Positions 11,746 to 23,125 of a stretch of 64,000 nt of DNA are shown here, piece after piece. The position numbers and the translations under genes are program-made. The stretch covers positions 1 through 64,000 of the forward strand of contig NZ_JXAG01000029.1 of the NCBI RefSeq assembly GCF_000814905.1, written 5' to 3'. The DNA comes from Enterobacter sp. Bisph1 (lineage in GTDB: Bacteria > Pseudomonadota > Gammaproteobacteria > Enterobacterales > Enterobacteriaceae). The notes beneath the pieces were generated by a model. It was not told the origin of the DNA. It was given only the letters and a program-made list of their open reading frames with translations, and searched no databases. Within the stretch, counting starts at the first letter, position 1, and each line of letters begins with the position of its first letter.

Positions 11746-11779
11746 AAAACCACCGCCGTTCCCGGCGGTGGTTTTGTCT
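11746..11779 (+). terminator. terminator after hflC
   Basis: AAAACCACCGCCG (from 11746) pairs with CGGCGGTGGTTTT across a short loop and is followed by GTCTTT. It is a strong intrinsic terminator closing the nnr-to-hflC cluster. Confidence 0.85.
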
Positions 11780-11794
11780 TTATAAGGATCAGGA

Positions 11795-11992
11795 ATGAAC
11801 TCGACAATCTGGCTCGCCCTTGCGCTGGTTCTGGTGCTTGAAGGGCTGGGGCCGATGCTTTATCCGCGCGCATGGCGACGAATGATCGCTTCATTAAGCC
11901 TGTTACCGGATCATCTTTTGCGTCGATTTGGCGGTGGGCTTGTGGTTGCAGGAGTGGTGATCTACTACATGTTGAGGAAAACGATTGGCTAA
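11795..11992 (+). CDS. yjeT: DUF2065 small inner-membrane protein YjeT
   Basis: A 65-residue protein, the same length as E. coli YjeT, with two hydrophobic segments (about 4-20 and 44-60) and the conserved GLGPMLYP and RRFGGGLVVAGVVIYYMLRKTIG blocks. Its function is unknown. It lies just after the hflC terminator and 102 bases before purA. A likely PUR box overlaps its last codons. Confidence 0.9.
   Translation: MNSTIWLALALVLVLEGLGPMLYPRAWRRMIASLSLLPDHLLRRFGGGLVVAGVVIYYMLRKTIG
11975..11990. promoter_or_regulatory. PurR operator 1 of purA
   Basis: AGGAAAACGATTGGCT, overlapping the end of yjeT, matches the PUR box ACGCAAACGTTTGCGT at 11 of 16 positions including the AAACG core. E. coli purA is known to have two PurR sites, and a second lies at 12073. 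Confidence 0.55.
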
Positions 11993-12072
11993 GGCAAATC
12001 ACCGGTTGTTTGGGCATTTTTGCACAGAAAAAGTGCTGAATCTGAAAAAAAGCGGTGGTAGAATCCTTTTTT

Positions 12073-12088
12073 AAGCAAACGGTGATTT
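12073..12088. promoter_or_regulatory. PurR operator 2 of purA
   Basis: AAGCAAACGGTGATTT lies just before the purA start and matches the PUR box at about 10 of 16 positions, with an intact GCAAACG left half. A -10-like TAGAAT sits just upstream at 12059-12064. The pair of sites 98 bases apart is the layout expected for purA. Confidence 0.5.
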
Positions 12089-12091
12089 TGA

Positions 12092-13393
<1,302 letters not shown>

Positions 13394-13403
13394 TGGTTTA
13401 TCA

Positions 13404-13427
13404 GGGCGCGTAAATCGCGCCCTTTTT
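13404..13427 (+). terminator. terminator after purA
   Basis: GGGCGCG (13404-13410) and CGCGCCC (13416-13422) form a perfect 7-bp stem around TAAAT, followed by TTTTT. Confidence 0.88.
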
Positions 13428-13543
13428 CTACGCTTTTTTTACCCTTCCGTTCAAATAAATTAGCGGCCTGACTGGTGGCTGGTTTATCATCAATAGCGTC
13501 AATACCTGCGGGTATCTCATCTTTTCCGTTTTATGAGGTTGAT

Positions 13544-13969
13544 GTGCAGTTAACAAGCTTTACCGATTATGGTTTGCGAGCCTTAATTTACATGGCGTCG
13601 CTACCGGAGGGACAAATGACCAACATTACTGAAGTCACAGAAACGTATGGCGTGTCCCGTAATCATATGGTCAAGATAATCAATCAGCTGAGTCGTGAAG
13701 GCTACGTTGCGGCCGTCCGTGGGAAAAACGGGGGGATCCGTCTGGGAAAACCCGCGCAGGAAATTCGCATTGGTGATGTAGTCCGTTCCCTCGAGCCTAT
13801 TTCGCTGGTGAATTGCAGCAGCGAGTTCTGCCACATCTCCAGCGCCTGCCGCCTGAAAAAGGCGCTCTCTAAAGCCGTGCAAAGTTTTCTCAAGGAGCTT
13901 GATAACTACACGCTTGCCGATTTAGTTGAAGAGAATCAACCGCTTTACAAATTATTGCTGGTGGAATGA
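13544..13969 (+). CDS. nsrR: nitric oxide-sensing repressor NsrR
   Basis: An Rrf2-family winged-helix repressor with a [2Fe-2S] cluster that is destroyed by nitric oxide. It has 141 residues. The helix-turn-helix lies near residues 25-50 ([21 protein letters not shown]), and the three cluster cysteines are in [13 protein letters not shown]. The start is GTG at 13544, with GAGG about 8 bases upstream; [20 protein letters not shown] matches the E. coli start, and the 23 upstream codons are not conserved. It is followed by rnr as in E. coli. A matching operator lies before ytfE at 31653. Confidence 0.95.
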   Translation: MQLTSFTDYGLRALIYMASLPEGQMTNITEVTETYGVSRNHMVKIINQLSREGYVAAVRGKNGGIRLGKPAQEIRIGDVVRSLEPISLVNCSSEFCHISSACRLKKALSKAVQSFLKELDNYTLADLVEENQPLYKLLLVE

Positions 13970-14007
13970 CGACTATATCCACCGGAGCTGACAACGGAGG
14001 AACCGCA

Positions 14008-16443
14008 ATGTCACAAGATCCTTTCCTCGAACGCGAATCTGAAAAATATTCCAACCCCATTCCCAGCCGCGAATTCATCCTCGATCACTTAGCCAAACGC
14101 GAAAAACCAGCCAATCGGGATGAACTGGCCAATGAACTCAATATCCAGGGCGAAGAGCAGATTGAAGCGCTGCGCCGTCGCCTGCGCGCCATGGAGCGGG
14201 ATGGGCAATTAGTCTTTACCCGCCGCCAGTGCTACGCCTTACCGGAACGTCTGGACCTGCTTAAAGGGGTGGTAATTGGTCACCGCGATGGCTTCGGTTT
14301 TCTGCGTGTCGAAGGCCGCAAAGACGATCTCTATCTCTCCAGCGAACAGATGAAAATGTGCATCCACGGCGATCAGGTGCTGGCACAACCGCTGGGAGCC
14401 GACCGTAAAGGCCGCCGTGAAGGGCGCATCGTTCGCGTGCTGGTACCGAAAACTGGTCAGATCGTCGGCCGTTACTTTACCGACGCTGGCGTCGGCTTTG
14501 TGGTGCCGGACGACAGCCGCATGAGCTTCGATATCCTTATTCCGCCGGAAGAGGTGATGGGCGCGCGCATGGGCTTTGTGGTGGTGGTTGAACTCACCCA
14601 GCGTCCGACTCGCCGCACCAAAGCGATTGGTAAAATTGTTGAAGTGCTCGGTGACAATATGGGCACCGGCATGGCTGTCGATATGGCCCTGCGCACCCAT
14701 GAAATTCCTTATCAGTGGCCGCCTGAAGTCGAAAAACAGGTCGCCGGTCTGAAAGAACAAGTCCCGGAAGAGGCAAAAGTCGGGCGCGTCGATCTGCGCG
14801 ACCTGCCGCTGGTCACCATTGATGGCGAAGACGCCCGCGACTTTGATGACGCCGTTTTTTGTGAGAAGAAGCGCGGCGGCGGCTGGCGCTTATGGGTAGC
14901 GATTGCCGATGTCAGCTACTACGTGCGCCACGGTACAGCACTGGATAACGAAGCCCGCAACCGCGGCACCTCGGTTTACTTCCCGTCGCAGGTGGTGCCG
15001 ATGCTGCCGGAAGTGCTGTCGAACGGTCTATGCTCGCTGAACCCACAGGTCGATCGGCTGTGCATGGTCTGCGAAATGACCATCTCGTCGAAAGGGCGCT
15101 TAACGGGCTTCAAATTCTACGAAGCGGTAATGAGCTCCCACGCGCGTCTGACCTACACCAAAGTGTGGCACATGCTGCAGGGCGACGCGGAGCTGCGTGA
15201 GCAGTACGCGCCGCTGGTGAAGCATATCGAAGAACTGCACAACCTCTACAAAGTACTCGATCAGGCACGCGCTGAGCGCGGCGGTATCTCCTTTGAGAGT
15301 GAAGAAGCGAAGTTTATCTTTAATGCCGAACGCCGGATTGAACGCATCGAGCAGACCCAGCGTAACGATGCGCATAAACTGATTGAAGAGTGCATGATCC
15401 TCGCCAACATCTCGGCGGCGCGTTTTGTCGAGAAAGCCAGCGAACCTGCACTGTTCCGTATTCACGATAAACCAACCAATGACGCGATTACCGCGTTCCG
15501 TTCGGTGCTCGCCGAGCTGGGGCTGGAGCTGCCGGGCGGCAACAAACCCGAGCCGCGTGATTATGCCGCGCTGCTGGAGTCGATTGCCGATCGTCCCGAT
15601 CACGAAATGCTGCAAACCATGCTGCTGCGCTCGATGAAACAGGCGATTTACGATCCGGAAAACCGGGGGCACTTTGGCCTGGCGCTGCAATCCTATGCGC
15701 ATTTCACCTCGCCGATTCGTCGCTATCCGGACTTATCCCTGCACCGCGCCATTAAGTACCTGCTGGCGAAAGAGCAGGGGCTGAAGGGCAACAGCACCGA
15801 AACCGGCGGCTGGCACTACAGCATGGAAGAAGTCCTGCAGCTGGGGCAGCACTGTTCGATGACCGAACGTCGCGCCGATGAAGCGACGCGTGATGTATCG
15901 GACTGGCTGAAGTGCGACTTTATGCAGGATCAGGTCGGTAACACCTTCCCGGGTGTTATCGCCAGCGTCACCGGCTTCGGCTTCTTTGTGCGCCTCGACG
16001 AGCTGTTTATCGACGGACTGGTGCATGTTTCGTCGCTGGATAATGACTATTACCGCTTTGACCAGGTAGGTCAGCGGCTGATTGGTGAATCCGGCGGGCA
16101 AACTTATCGCCTCGGCGATCGGGTGCAGGTGAAAGTCGAAGCGGTCAATATGGATGAGCGCAAAATCGATTTCTCGCTGATCTCCAGCGAGCGCGCGCCG
16201 CGCAATGTCGGTAAAACCGAGCGTGAAAAAGCCCGCAAAGGTAACGCAGGCAAAAGTAATGCCGCGAAAAAGCCGCCGCGCCGCCAGATGGGCAAAAAAG
16301 TAAACTTTGAGCCGGATAATGCGTTCCGTAACGAAGGCGGAAAAGGTAAAGGGAATAAAGCGAAAAAGCCGTCGGCAAAAACGCAAAAAATCGCCGCCGC
16401 CACCAAAGCGAAACGCGCGGCGAAAAAGAAACCCGCCCAGTAA
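14008..16443 (+). CDS. rnr: exoribonuclease RNase R
   Basis: A processive 3'-5' exoribonuclease that degrades structured RNA and works with SmpB/tmRNA. It has 811 residues (E. coli 813). An N-terminal winged-helix region and cold-shock domains precede the RNB catalytic domain with [12 protein letters not shown] (metal-binding aspartates, about residues 272-283). An S1 domain near 640-725 follows, then a lysine-rich tail. The start has GGAGG 7 bases upstream. It lies 38 bases after nsrR and is probably cotranscribed with it. Confidence 0.97.
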   Translation: MSQDPFLERESEKYSNPIPSREFILDHLAKREKPANRDELANELNIQGEEQIEALRRRLRAMERDGQLVFTRRQCYALPERLDLLKGVVIGHRDGFGFLRVEGRKDDLYLSSEQMKMCIHGDQVLAQPLGADRKGRREGRIVRVLVPKTGQIVGRYFTDAGVGFVVPDDSRMSFDILIPPEEVMGARMGFVVVVELTQRPTRRTKAIGKIVEVLGDNMGTGMAVDMALRTHEIPYQWPPEVEKQVAGLKEQVPEEAKVGRVDLRDLPLVTIDGEDARDFDDAVFCEKKRGGGWRLWVAIADVSYYVRHGTALDNEARNRGTSVYFPSQVVPMLPEVLSNGLCSLNPQVDRLCMVCEMTISSKGRLTGFKFYEAVMSSHARLTYTKVWHMLQGDAELREQYAPLVKHIEELHNLYKVLDQARAERGGISFESEEAKFIFNAERRIERIEQTQRNDAHKLIEECMILANISAARFVEKASEPALFRIHDKPTNDAITAFRSVLAELGLELPGGNKPEPRDYAALLESIADRPDHEMLQTMLLRSMKQAIYDPENRGHFGLALQSYAHFTSPIRRYPDLSLHRAIKYLLAKEQGLKGNSTETGGWHYSMEEVLQLGQHCSMTERRADEATRDVSDWLKCDFMQDQVGNTFPGVIASVTGFGFFVRLDELFIDGLVHVSSLDNDYYRFDQVGQRLIGESGGQTYRLGDRVQVKVEAVNMDERKIDFSLISSERAPRNVGKTEREKARKGNAGKSNAAKKPPRRQMGKKVNFEPDNAFRNEGGKGKGNKAKKPSAKTQKIAAATKAKRAAKKKPAQ

Positions 16444-16451
16444 TCTCCTCA

Positions 16452-16477
16452 AGCCCTTCCTGGTGAAGGGCTTTTTT
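16452..16477 (+). terminator. terminator after rnr
   Basis: AGCCCTTC and GAAGGGCT form an 8-bp stem around CTGGT, followed by a run of T. Confidence 0.88.
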
Positions 16478-16596
16478 CTGCGCTGCGACACATGCGCAAA
16501 GGTGCTTTCTGCGGCGCGTGTCGGTTATAATGAGCGCAAGTGATACGTGTCACGGCCCACATAACGCGGCGAAACCGCCCCAAATGAGTACCCTCA

Positions 16597-17331
16597 ATGA
16601 GTGAAATGATTTACGGCATCCATGCGGTGCAGGCCCTGCTGGAACGCGCTCCGGAGCGTTTTCAGGAAGTGTTTATTCTGAAAGGCCGCGAGGACAAACG
16701 TCTGCTGCCGCTGATCCACGCGCTGGAAGCGCAGGGCGTGGTGATCCAACTGGCGAACCGCCAGTATCTGGATGAAAAAAGCGAAGGCGCGGTGCACCAG
16801 GGGATCATTGCACGCGTGAAACCGGGGCGTCAGTACCAGGAGAACGATCTGCCGGATCTTATCGCCAGCCTCGAACAGCCGTTCCTGCTGATCCTCGATG
16901 GGGTCACGGATCCGCACAACCTCGGTGCCTGCTTACGCAGCGCCGACGCCGCTGGCGTCCATGCGGTGATCGTACCGAAAGACAAATCCGCGCAGCTGAA
17001 TGCGACCGCGAAAAAAGTCGCCTGCGGCGCAGCAGAGAACGTGCCGTTGATCCGCGTGACCAACCTGGCGCGCACCATGCGCATATTGCAAGAAGAGAAT
17101 ATCTGGATCGTCGGTACGGCAGGCGAAGCGGATCACACCCTGTTTCAGAGCAAAATGACCGGCCGTTTGGCGCTGGTGATGGGTGCGGAAGGCGAAGGTA
17201 TGCGCCGTCTGACGCGCGAGCACTGCGATGAGCTGATCAGCATCCCGATGGCCGGCAGCGTTTCGTCGCTCAACGTCTCGGTTGCGACGGGTATTTGCCT
17301 GTTTGAAGCGGTGCGCCAGCGTTCGCTGTAA
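16597..17331 (+). CDS. rlmB: 23S rRNA 2'-O-methyltransferase RlmB
   Basis: It methylates G2251 in the peptidyl-transferase P loop of 23S rRNA. It has 244 residues (E. coli 243). The N-terminal L30e-like RNA-binding domain is followed by a SPOUT methyltransferase with the [23 protein letters not shown] and [18 protein letters not shown] motifs that form the knot and bind S-adenosylmethionine. It is separated from rnr by a terminator and has its own terminator. Confidence 0.97.
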   Translation: MSEMIYGIHAVQALLERAPERFQEVFILKGREDKRLLPLIHALEAQGVVIQLANRQYLDEKSEGAVHQGIIARVKPGRQYQENDLPDLIASLEQPFLLILDGVTDPHNLGACLRSADAAGVHAVIVPKDKSAQLNATAKKVACGAAENVPLIRVTNLARTMRILQEENIWIVGTAGEADHTLFQSKMTGRLALVMGAEGEGMRRLTREHCDELISIPMAGSVSSLNVSVATGICLFEAVRQRSL

Positions 17332-17343
17332 ACCACTTTTTGA

Positions 17344-17382
17344 ACGGCACCCGGCTAGCCAACAAGCCCGGGTGCCGTTTTT
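17344..17382 (+). terminator. terminator after rlmB
   Basis: ACGGCACCCGG and CCGGGTGCCGT form a perfect 11-bp stem, followed by TTTTA. It also marks the boundary of the conserved backbone before the accessory transporter. Confidence 0.85.
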
Positions 17383-17514
17383 AGCCAATACGACTTTCGT
17401 TTTAACTTACAAGGTGTACAACCCTTTTTAGGGCCATTCGCAACCTCTGGCGAATAGCCTAACGCGAGCGCAAACTTTCCCGGCGCGTCCAGACTGTTAT
17501 CGCCGGACCAGTTC

Positions 17515-18804
17515 TTACTTCTCAAATTCCCGCAAATGGTCGTCTTTATTAAGCGTCAGCAGCGCCAGCATACTCACCAGTGCCGTCGCCATTACGTACC
17601 AGGCCGGGATATCGACATTGCCGGTCTCTTTAATCAGGCCGGTAATAATCAGCCCCGCGCAGCCTGAAAACAGCGCATTCGACAGGGAATAAGCCAGCCC
17701 AAGCCCGGTATAGCGCACGCGCGTCGGGAACATCTCTGCCAGCATCGCCGGGCCGGGTCCCGCCAGCATACCCACCAGCCCGCCGGCAACCAGAACCACC
17801 GCCGATTTCACCGCCAGCGTGCTGTCTTGCGCTTGCAGAATGTTTAACAGCGGCAGCGCCAGAACCAGCAGCAGCACGGTTGCCATTATCATCACCGTAC
17901 GACGGCCGATACGATCGCTCAACATACCGGCGGGAATAATCGTCAACGCAAAGCCAATGTTAGAGATCACCGCAATCAGCAGCGCCTGATTAAACCCCGT
18001 GTGTAGCGCCGATTGTAAATAGGTGGGCATGATGACGAGGTAAGTATAACCGGCAGCGGACCACACCATCACCCGGCCAATCCCCATGATGATGGCCTTT
18101 AGGGTCTCGGCAACCTTCGCAGGCGCGGCGGCAGATTGCGCCTGCTGCTGCACAAAACTGGGCGTCTCTTCCATGCTTACCCGCAGCCAAAGAGCGACGA
18201 TCCCCATCGGCAAGGCCAGAAAGAAAGGGATGCGCCAGCCCCAATCATGCAGCGCCTCTGGCGTCATTACGGCGGAAAGCAGTGCTACGATCCCGGCACC
18301 CGCCAGCAAGCCCAGCGCCACGGTAAAAGATTGCCAGGCGCCGTATAGCCCGCGCTTACCGCGCGGCGCGAACTCGGTCATGAGCGATACCGCGCCGCCA
18401 TATTCCCCTCCGGCAAACAGCCCCTGCAAAATTCGCAGGCCGGTGATAAGCAGCGGCGCAGCAATGCCAATGCTGGCATACACCGGAACAATCCCAATCG
18501 CGGCGGTGGCGAGGGTCATCATCACCAGCACGAAAATCAGCGTCGGTTTACGGCCAATGCGATCGCCCATACGGCCAAAAATCATCGCGCCCAGTGGACG
18601 AAAGAAAAAGGCGATAGCGAATGAGGCGTAAGTGAGAATCAGGCTGGTTAGCCCCGTTTCGCCCGCAAGTTGAAAGAAGTTCTTTGCGATCACGGTGGCA
18701 AGAAAGCCGTAAACCGCGAACTCATACCACTCGATGAAGTTACCAATCGAGCCTGCAACTAAGGCGCGTTTATGCGTATTGGGGGCAAGCTGGGAAGTGG
18801 ACAT
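17515..18804 (-). CDS. MFS metabolite:H+ symporter (ShiA/ProP type)
   Basis: A 12-helix major facilitator protein of the metabolite:proton symporter family, 429 residues. The entry GSIGNFIEWYEFAVYGFLA in helix 1 and the loop motif GRMGDRIGRKPTL between helices 2 and 3 are typical; a second copy, GMLSDRIGRR, lies in the C-terminal half. The substrate cannot be read from the sequence; family members carry shikimate, citrate, alpha-ketoglutarate or osmolytes. The start at MSTSQLAPN is chosen over ATG and TTG codons 4 and 6 codons upstream. E. coli has the yjfI-yjfM genes at this point, so this is an accessory gene. A palindrome and a CRP-type site lie upstream. Confidence 0.85.
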   Translation of the reverse strand: MSTSQLAPNTHKRALVAGSIGNFIEWYEFAVYGFLATVIAKNFFQLAGETGLTSLILTYASFAIAFFFRPLGAMIFGRMGDRIGRKPTLIFVLVMMTLATAAIGIVPVYASIGIAAPLLITGLRILQGLFAGGEYGGAVSLMTEFAPRGKRGLYGAWQSFTVALGLLAGAGIVALLSAVMTPEALHDWGWRIPFFLALPMGIVALWLRVSMEETPSFVQQQAQSAAAPAKVAETLKAIIMGIGRVMVWSAAGYTYLVIMPTYLQSALHTGFNQALLIAVISNIGFALTIIPAGMLSDRIGRRTVMIMATVLLLVLALPLLNILQAQDSTLAVKSAVVLVAGGLVGMLAGPGPAMLAEMFPTRVRYTGLGLAYSLSNALFSGCAGLIITGLIKETGNVDIPAWYVMATALVSMLALLTLNKDDHLREFEK

Positions 18805-18837
18805 AATTATTCTCATTGGCAAGGTGAGAATAAATTA

Positions 18838-18861
18838 TTCATGAACATGTTCATTCATGAA
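18838..18861. promoter_or_regulatory. palindromic operator before the MFS gene
   Basis: The perfect 14-bp palindrome ATGAACATGTTCAT (18841-18854) is flanked by two copies of the palindrome TTCATGAA (18838-18845 and 18854-18861), spaced 16 bases apart. It sits 34 bases upstream of the MFS start, where a repressor would act. No regulator gene is adjacent, so the binding protein is unknown; the size suits a TetR-like dimer pair. Confidence 0.5.
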
Positions 18862-18880
18862 ATATATTATTCTTATATTG

Positions 18881-18896
18881 TGTGAAGCATTTCACG
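18881..18896. promoter_or_regulatory. CRP-type site between the MFS gene and aidB
   Basis: TGTGA-AGCATT-TCACG matches the CRP consensus TGTGA-N6-TCACA at 9 of 10 core positions. It lies 77 bases upstream of the MFS start and 102 bases upstream of aidB. Catabolite control of the transporter is the more likely meaning. Confidence 0.5.
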
Positions 18897-18997
18897 AATG
18901 AATGCCATCAGTTTAGCGCCTTGTGAGCCTTCTCCCATGCAGCCCTGCCGTGTGCTGTCCATACTTACCTTCGTTGCCAATGAGGGAGGGACACACA

Positions 18998-20617
18998 ATG
19001 CACTGGCAGACGCATACGGTTTTTAATCAACCCATTCCGTTAAAAAACAGCAACCTTTTTCTCTCCGACCGACCCTTGTGCGAGGCGGTAATGCGCGAAG
19101 GCGCGGCCTGGGACGCGGAGCTGCTGGCAAGTATTGGTCAGCAGCTGGGCACCGCAGAATCGCTGGAATTAGGGCGCTTAGCCAACGCCAATCCACCCGA
19201 ACTGTTGCGTTATGACACCACCGGCGAGCGGCTGGATGATGTGCGCTTTCACCCGGCATGGCATCTGTTGATGCAGGGCCTGTGCGCCAACCGGGTACAT
19301 AACCTGGCGTGGGAAGAGGACGCGCGCGTTGGGTCGTTTGTCGCCCGCGCCGCGCGGTTTGTGCTACACGCTCAGGTCGAATCCGGCACGCTGTGTCCTG
19401 TCACCATGACCTCGGCCGCCACGCCGCTGCTGCAACAGCTGTTGCCTAAACCTTTTCATGACTGGTTAAAACCGTTACTCAGCGATCGTTACGATCCCCA
19501 TTTGGCGCCGGGTAATCAGAAACGCGGGCTGTTGATTGGTATGGGAATGACGGAAAAGCAGGGCGGAACGGACGTCCTGAGCAATACCACGCGGGCGGAA
19601 AAAAGCGGCGATACCTACCGGCTGGTGGGGCATAAATGGTTCTTCTCGGTGCCGCAAAGCGATGCGCATCTGGTGCTGGCGCAGGCGAAAGGCGGGCTTT
19701 CCTGCTTTTTTGTGCCGCGCTTTTTGCCTGACGGCCAGCGTAACGGCGTGCGGCTCGAGCGGCTAAAAGAGAAGCTCGGTAACTGTTCTAACGCCAGCAG
19801 CGAAGCGGAGTTCTGCGATGCCAGCGGCTGGCTGCTTGGCGAAGAGGGCGATGGCGTACGGCAGATCCTCAAAATGGGCGGGCTCACGCGCTTCGATTGC
19901 GCGCTGGGCAGCCACGGGCTGATGCGCCGTGCCTTCTCGATAGCGCTGTACCATGCGCACCGTCGGCAAGCATTTGGTAAAAACCTCGTCGATCAACCGT
20001 TAATGCGCAGTGTACTTAGCCGAATGGCGCTCGAACTGGAAGGGCAAACCGCGATGCTGTTTCGCCTGGCCCGCGCGTGGGACGGTCGCCGTAATGAGCA
20101 AGAGGCACTGTTTGCGCGTCTGTTTACGCCCGTCGCGAAGTTCGCGGTGTGTAAAAGCGGCATCCCATTTGTCGGTGAGGCGATGGAAGTGCTCGGCGGC
20201 ATTGGCTACTGCGAAGATAGCGAACTTCCGCGCCTGTATCGTGAGATGCCGGTCAACAGTATCTGGGAAGGTTCCGGCAATGTGATGTGCCTCGACGTGC
20301 TGCGCGTGCTAAGTAAACAGCCCGGCATTCTGGAGTGGTTAAGCGAGGAGTTTGCCACCGTGAAGGGGCAAGATCGCCATTTCGACCGCGCATGGCGGCA
20401 GTTACAGCATCGGTTACGCAGACCTGACGAAGCGCAGGGAAGGGAAATTACGCAGCAGCTTTGGTGGTTGGGCACAGCGGCGCAAATGCTGCACCACGCT
20501 GCGCCGCCGATGGCGCAAGCGTGGTGTCAGGGTTGGCTTGATACGCGTGGCACAACGCCCATTAGCGAGCAGGTGCAAAGCGATCTGCTGCTGCGCGCCA
20601 CGGGCGGGGCGAGTTAA
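18998..20617 (+). CDS. aidB: acyl-CoA dehydrogenase-like protein AidB
   Basis: A flavoprotein of the adaptive response to alkylating agents that binds DNA and is induced by Ada in E. coli. It has 539 residues (E. coli 541). Visible blocks include [13 protein letters not shown] (flavin site), [10 protein letters not shown] and [21 protein letters not shown] with the SIWEGSGN motif near 430. The start has GGGAGGG 7 bases upstream, and [15 protein letters not shown] matches the family start; 25 further open codons upstream are not conserved. Its stop overlaps the stop of the reverse chemoreceptor gene. Confidence 0.95.
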   Translation: MHWQTHTVFNQPIPLKNSNLFLSDRPLCEAVMREGAAWDAELLASIGQQLGTAESLELGRLANANPPELLRYDTTGERLDDVRFHPAWHLLMQGLCANRVHNLAWEEDARVGSFVARAARFVLHAQVESGTLCPVTMTSAATPLLQQLLPKPFHDWLKPLLSDRYDPHLAPGNQKRGLLIGMGMTEKQGGTDVLSNTTRAEKSGDTYRLVGHKWFFSVPQSDAHLVLAQAKGGLSCFFVPRFLPDGQRNGVRLERLKEKLGNCSNASSEAEFCDASGWLLGEEGDGVRQILKMGGLTRFDCALGSHGLMRRAFSIALYHAHRRQAFGKNLVDQPLMRSVLSRMALELEGQTAMLFRLARAWDGRRNEQEALFARLFTPVAKFAVCKSGIPFVGEAMEVLGGIGYCEDSELPRLYREMPVNSIWEGSGNVMCLDVLRVLSKQPGILEWLSEEFATVKGQDRHFDRAWRQLQHRLRRPDEAQGREITQQLWWLGTAAQMLHHAAPPMAQAWCQGWLDTRGTTPISEQVQSDLLLRATGGAS

Positions 20618-22548
20618 TCCATTTTTAAGCGGAACAGGCTGACCAGTTCACTTAAATGCGCGCCTTTCTCGCGCAGCGTCCGGGCGGTTTCCTCACTCTG
20701 CGAAACGCGTCCGGCGTTTACATGGGTGGCGTCGCCAATATGCGTCATCGCAAGGTTAACCTGATTAATGCCGGCGGACTGCTCGTGAGAAGCGTGGTTA
20801 ATCTCATGCACTAATTGGTTGATCTCACCCATATGGCTGATGATCGATTGCATAGCCACGCGCGTCGCTTCTGACTGGGCATGCCCTTCGCCCACTTTCT
20901 TCAACGTATCGCCAATCAAGGCTTCAATCTCTTTTACCGCGTTGGCGCTGCGCGCTGCCAGGGCGCGAACTTCCTGCGCGACCACGGCAAAACCTTTCCC
21001 GTGTTCACCGGCGCGCGCGGCTTCCACGGCGGCGTTCAGGGCGAGGATATTGGTCTGGAACGCAATGGATTCAATGACATGGGTAATATCGGCAATTCGC
21101 TGAGAGGCCGACCGGATATCTTCCATCGTCGCCACCGAGTGATTGACCGTTTCACCGCCTTTTTGCACCGCGCTGGTGGTTTCATTTACCAGGCTTTGGG
21201 TTTGTTCCATATTGGCGGCGTTCTGCTGCACGGTAGCGGCAAGCTGCTCCATGCTGGCGGAAGTCTCTTCTACGCTGCTGGCTTGTTTGTTGATCTGCTC
21301 GCTAATCTCGCCGCTATCGGCAGCCAGCGCATTGGTGCCAAGATTAATCTCGGCGGCAGACTCGCGAACCTGCAGCACAATTTTGTGCAGACCATCGCCG
21401 ATACCGTTAATGGCTTCGATCAACTGACCGACTTCATCATGGCGTTCGACGGTCAGCGTCGCACGCAGATCGCCATCTGCATACTGCCGGGCAACATCGA
21501 TAACATTACGCAGCGGGCGGCTTAACCAGCGGCGAATAATCACCACAAACAGCGCGGCGAACAGCAGAGAAACCACAACGCCCGCCAGCAGGAACTGGTT
21601 ACGCATGGTGGTCACATCGTGCAGCAGTACCGCTTTGTCGACTTCCCCGACCACCGTCCAGTTCCAGCCGGGCAGCGCGATATAAGACATCATCAGCGTA
21701 CGACCGTCAGAACTCTGGTGCGCCAGCGTGCCGCTGGTGTTTTTCAACAGGGTCTGCAGCGTTTGCTCATCCCACTGTGGACGTTTGCCTTCGTCAGTAT
21801 CGTGAAACAGGTAGTTACCGTAATTCTTGCCTTCGTTGCGATCGAGGACGAAGAAGTGCCCGCTTTCGCCCAGCTTGCGGCCGAGGATCTTATTACGCAT
21901 CACCTGCCAGGAGCGGGAGATATCGACGCCAACAAACAGAATGGCAATGGTGTTGCCGCTGGCATCTTTGACCGGTTGGTATTGGGTGATGTAGCGCTTG
22001 CCAAACAGCAGCGCCAGCCCGCGATAGACTTCACCTTTCATCACCGGCACGAAAGCCGGGCTGGCTTTATCCAGTTTGGTGCCGATAGCGCGATCGCCAT
22101 TCTCTTTACGCAGCGAAGTGGCGACTCGAACAAAGTCGTCGCCGCTGCGTACAAACAGGGTAGCGATAGCGCCGGTGCGGTTGAGAAAGTCGTCAGGGAT
22201 AGCGTTGTTGTTATGCAGTTCCGTGTCGCCCGCTTTGAGAAGCGGCACATCAATACCATTAATTTCGCGGCGTTGCTGGAGATCAACTGCCAGCGGCTGT
22301 GGTAAAAAACTGCTGAACAAGCGCGTGTAGCTCTCGACTTCATCACTGAGACTACTGTTGAACATTTCAACCATATCCACCACGCCGGTGGACTGATTGT
22401 GCAGGTCTTCCATGGCCAGAGTTTCCAACTGTTGGCTGGCTTTATTGCTCATCAGAAAAGTGAAGAAGAGGAAAAGCGTTGCTACGCTTGCGCCAGTCAG
22501 AAGTGACAATTTTGCACCGAGGCCGGTACGTCGAAAAAGGGCGCTCAT
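20614..22548 (-). CDS. methyl-accepting chemotaxis protein with Cache sensor
   Basis: A 644-residue transmembrane receptor. TM1 is at about 14-33, a large periplasmic region at about 35-315 resembles a Cache (Cache_3/Cache_2 type) ligand domain, and TM2 is at 318-338. A HAMP domain follows at about 340-392, then the coiled-coil signalling domain, whose hairpin tip is [39 protein letters not shown]-like. The C-terminus ends [10 protein letters not shown] with no NWETF tether for CheR/CheB. The start at MSALFRRTG is chosen because it puts the positively charged segment before TM1; an upstream GTG at 22590 lacks a ribosome site. The ligand is unknown, and E. coli has no gene here. Confidence 0.9.
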   Translation of the reverse strand: MSALFRRTGLGAKLSLLTGASVATLFLFFTFLMSNKASQQLETLAMEDLHNQSTGVVDMVEMFNSSLSDEVESYTRLFSSFLPQPLAVDLQQRREINGIDVPLLKAGDTELHNNNAIPDDFLNRTGAIATLFVRSGDDFVRVATSLRKENGDRAIGTKLDKASPAFVPVMKGEVYRGLALLFGKRYITQYQPVKDASGNTIAILFVGVDISRSWQVMRNKILGRKLGESGHFFVLDRNEGKNYGNYLFHDTDEGKRPQWDEQTLQTLLKNTSGTLAHQSSDGRTLMMSYIALPGWNWTVVGEVDKAVLLHDVTTMRNQFLLAGVVVSLLFAALFVVIIRRWLSRPLRNVIDVARQYADGDLRATLTVERHDEVGQLIEAINGIGDGLHKIVLQVRESAAEINLGTNALAADSGEISEQINKQASSVEETSASMEQLAATVQQNAANMEQTQSLVNETTSAVQKGGETVNHSVATMEDIRSASQRIADITHVIESIAFQTNILALNAAVEAARAGEHGKGFAVVAQEVRALAARSANAVKEIEALIGDTLKKVGEGHAQSEATRVAMQSIISHMGEINQLVHEINHASHEQSAGINQVNLAMTHIGDATHVNAGRVSQSEETARTLREKGAHLSELVSLFRLKMD

Positions 22549-22681
22549 AATCTGTCCGTTGTTCTGTGTATGAGGCTCCTTCAACGGCACATTTTAACTA
22601 ACATTTAGTCGGTTATTGTAACAAGATGTTGCATCTATGTTTCTTTGCAATAACATAATCTTAAAGAATGTAGGGGCATAA

Positions 22682-22708
22682 GAAAACCACCCAAAAAAGG
22701 TGGTTTTC
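22682..22708 (-). terminator. terminator after yjfN
   Basis: GAAAACCACC and GGTGGTTTTC form a perfect 10-bp stem around a 7-base loop. It lies 11 bases beyond the yjfN stop on the reverse strand and can work in both directions. Confidence 0.75.
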
Positions 22709-22718
22709 ATCAGGCGGC

Positions 22719-22994
22719 TCAGGCGTACAAAATGGCCTGCACCCGCCAGTTATCAACGCGTTGATCTTCCTGCATTTGCACAATGCGATACCAGGAAGCA
22801 CCCTGTTCATCTGCTTTTAACGCGATAACCCGCTCCACATCCTGTAGGCTCCCTGTGACATTACTGACGGAGATAAGGCCGATTTCGTTTAATCCCGTCA
22901 CGCAATCCGCACTGGCGAACTCTGCAGGCTGCGCCGTGGTACTGAGCAAACCGGTAGACAGCAACAGCATGTTTAAGGCAAGAGATCGTTTCAT
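22719..22994 (-). CDS. yjfN: DUF1471 periplasmic protein YjfN
   Basis: A small secreted protein of the YdgH/BhsA/McbA (DUF1471) family, 91 residues as in E. coli. A signal peptide covers about residues 1-21 (ending AQPA), and the mature domain contains CVTGLNEIGLISVSN and ALKADEQGASWYRI, typical of the family. E. coli YjfN has been reported to stimulate the DegP protease. The start MKRSLALNM (22994) aligns exactly with E. coli; an ATG four codons upstream is possible. It lies downstream of bsmA on the same strand. Confidence 0.9.
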   Translation of the reverse strand: MKRSLALNMLLLSTGLLSTTAQPAEFASADCVTGLNEIGLISVSNVTGSLQDVERVIALKADEQGASWYRIVQMQEDQRVDNWRVQAILYA

Positions 22995-23125
22995 ATTCAG
23001 TCCCATTTTTCGTTACCCTGGTAGCAGGGCTTCCTTTCGCGTAGCAGATCCGAAAAATCTCATTGTGGCCAGGAGAAGATCAAGGGACGCAAAGCAATGT
23101 AAAGGTACTGAAAATCAACGCCTCT

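Noticed and set aside
22549-22680. Sigma-28 promoter for the first receptor
   Set aside because: The closest match (CCGACTAA on the reverse strand) has a broken core and no TAAA at the right distance.
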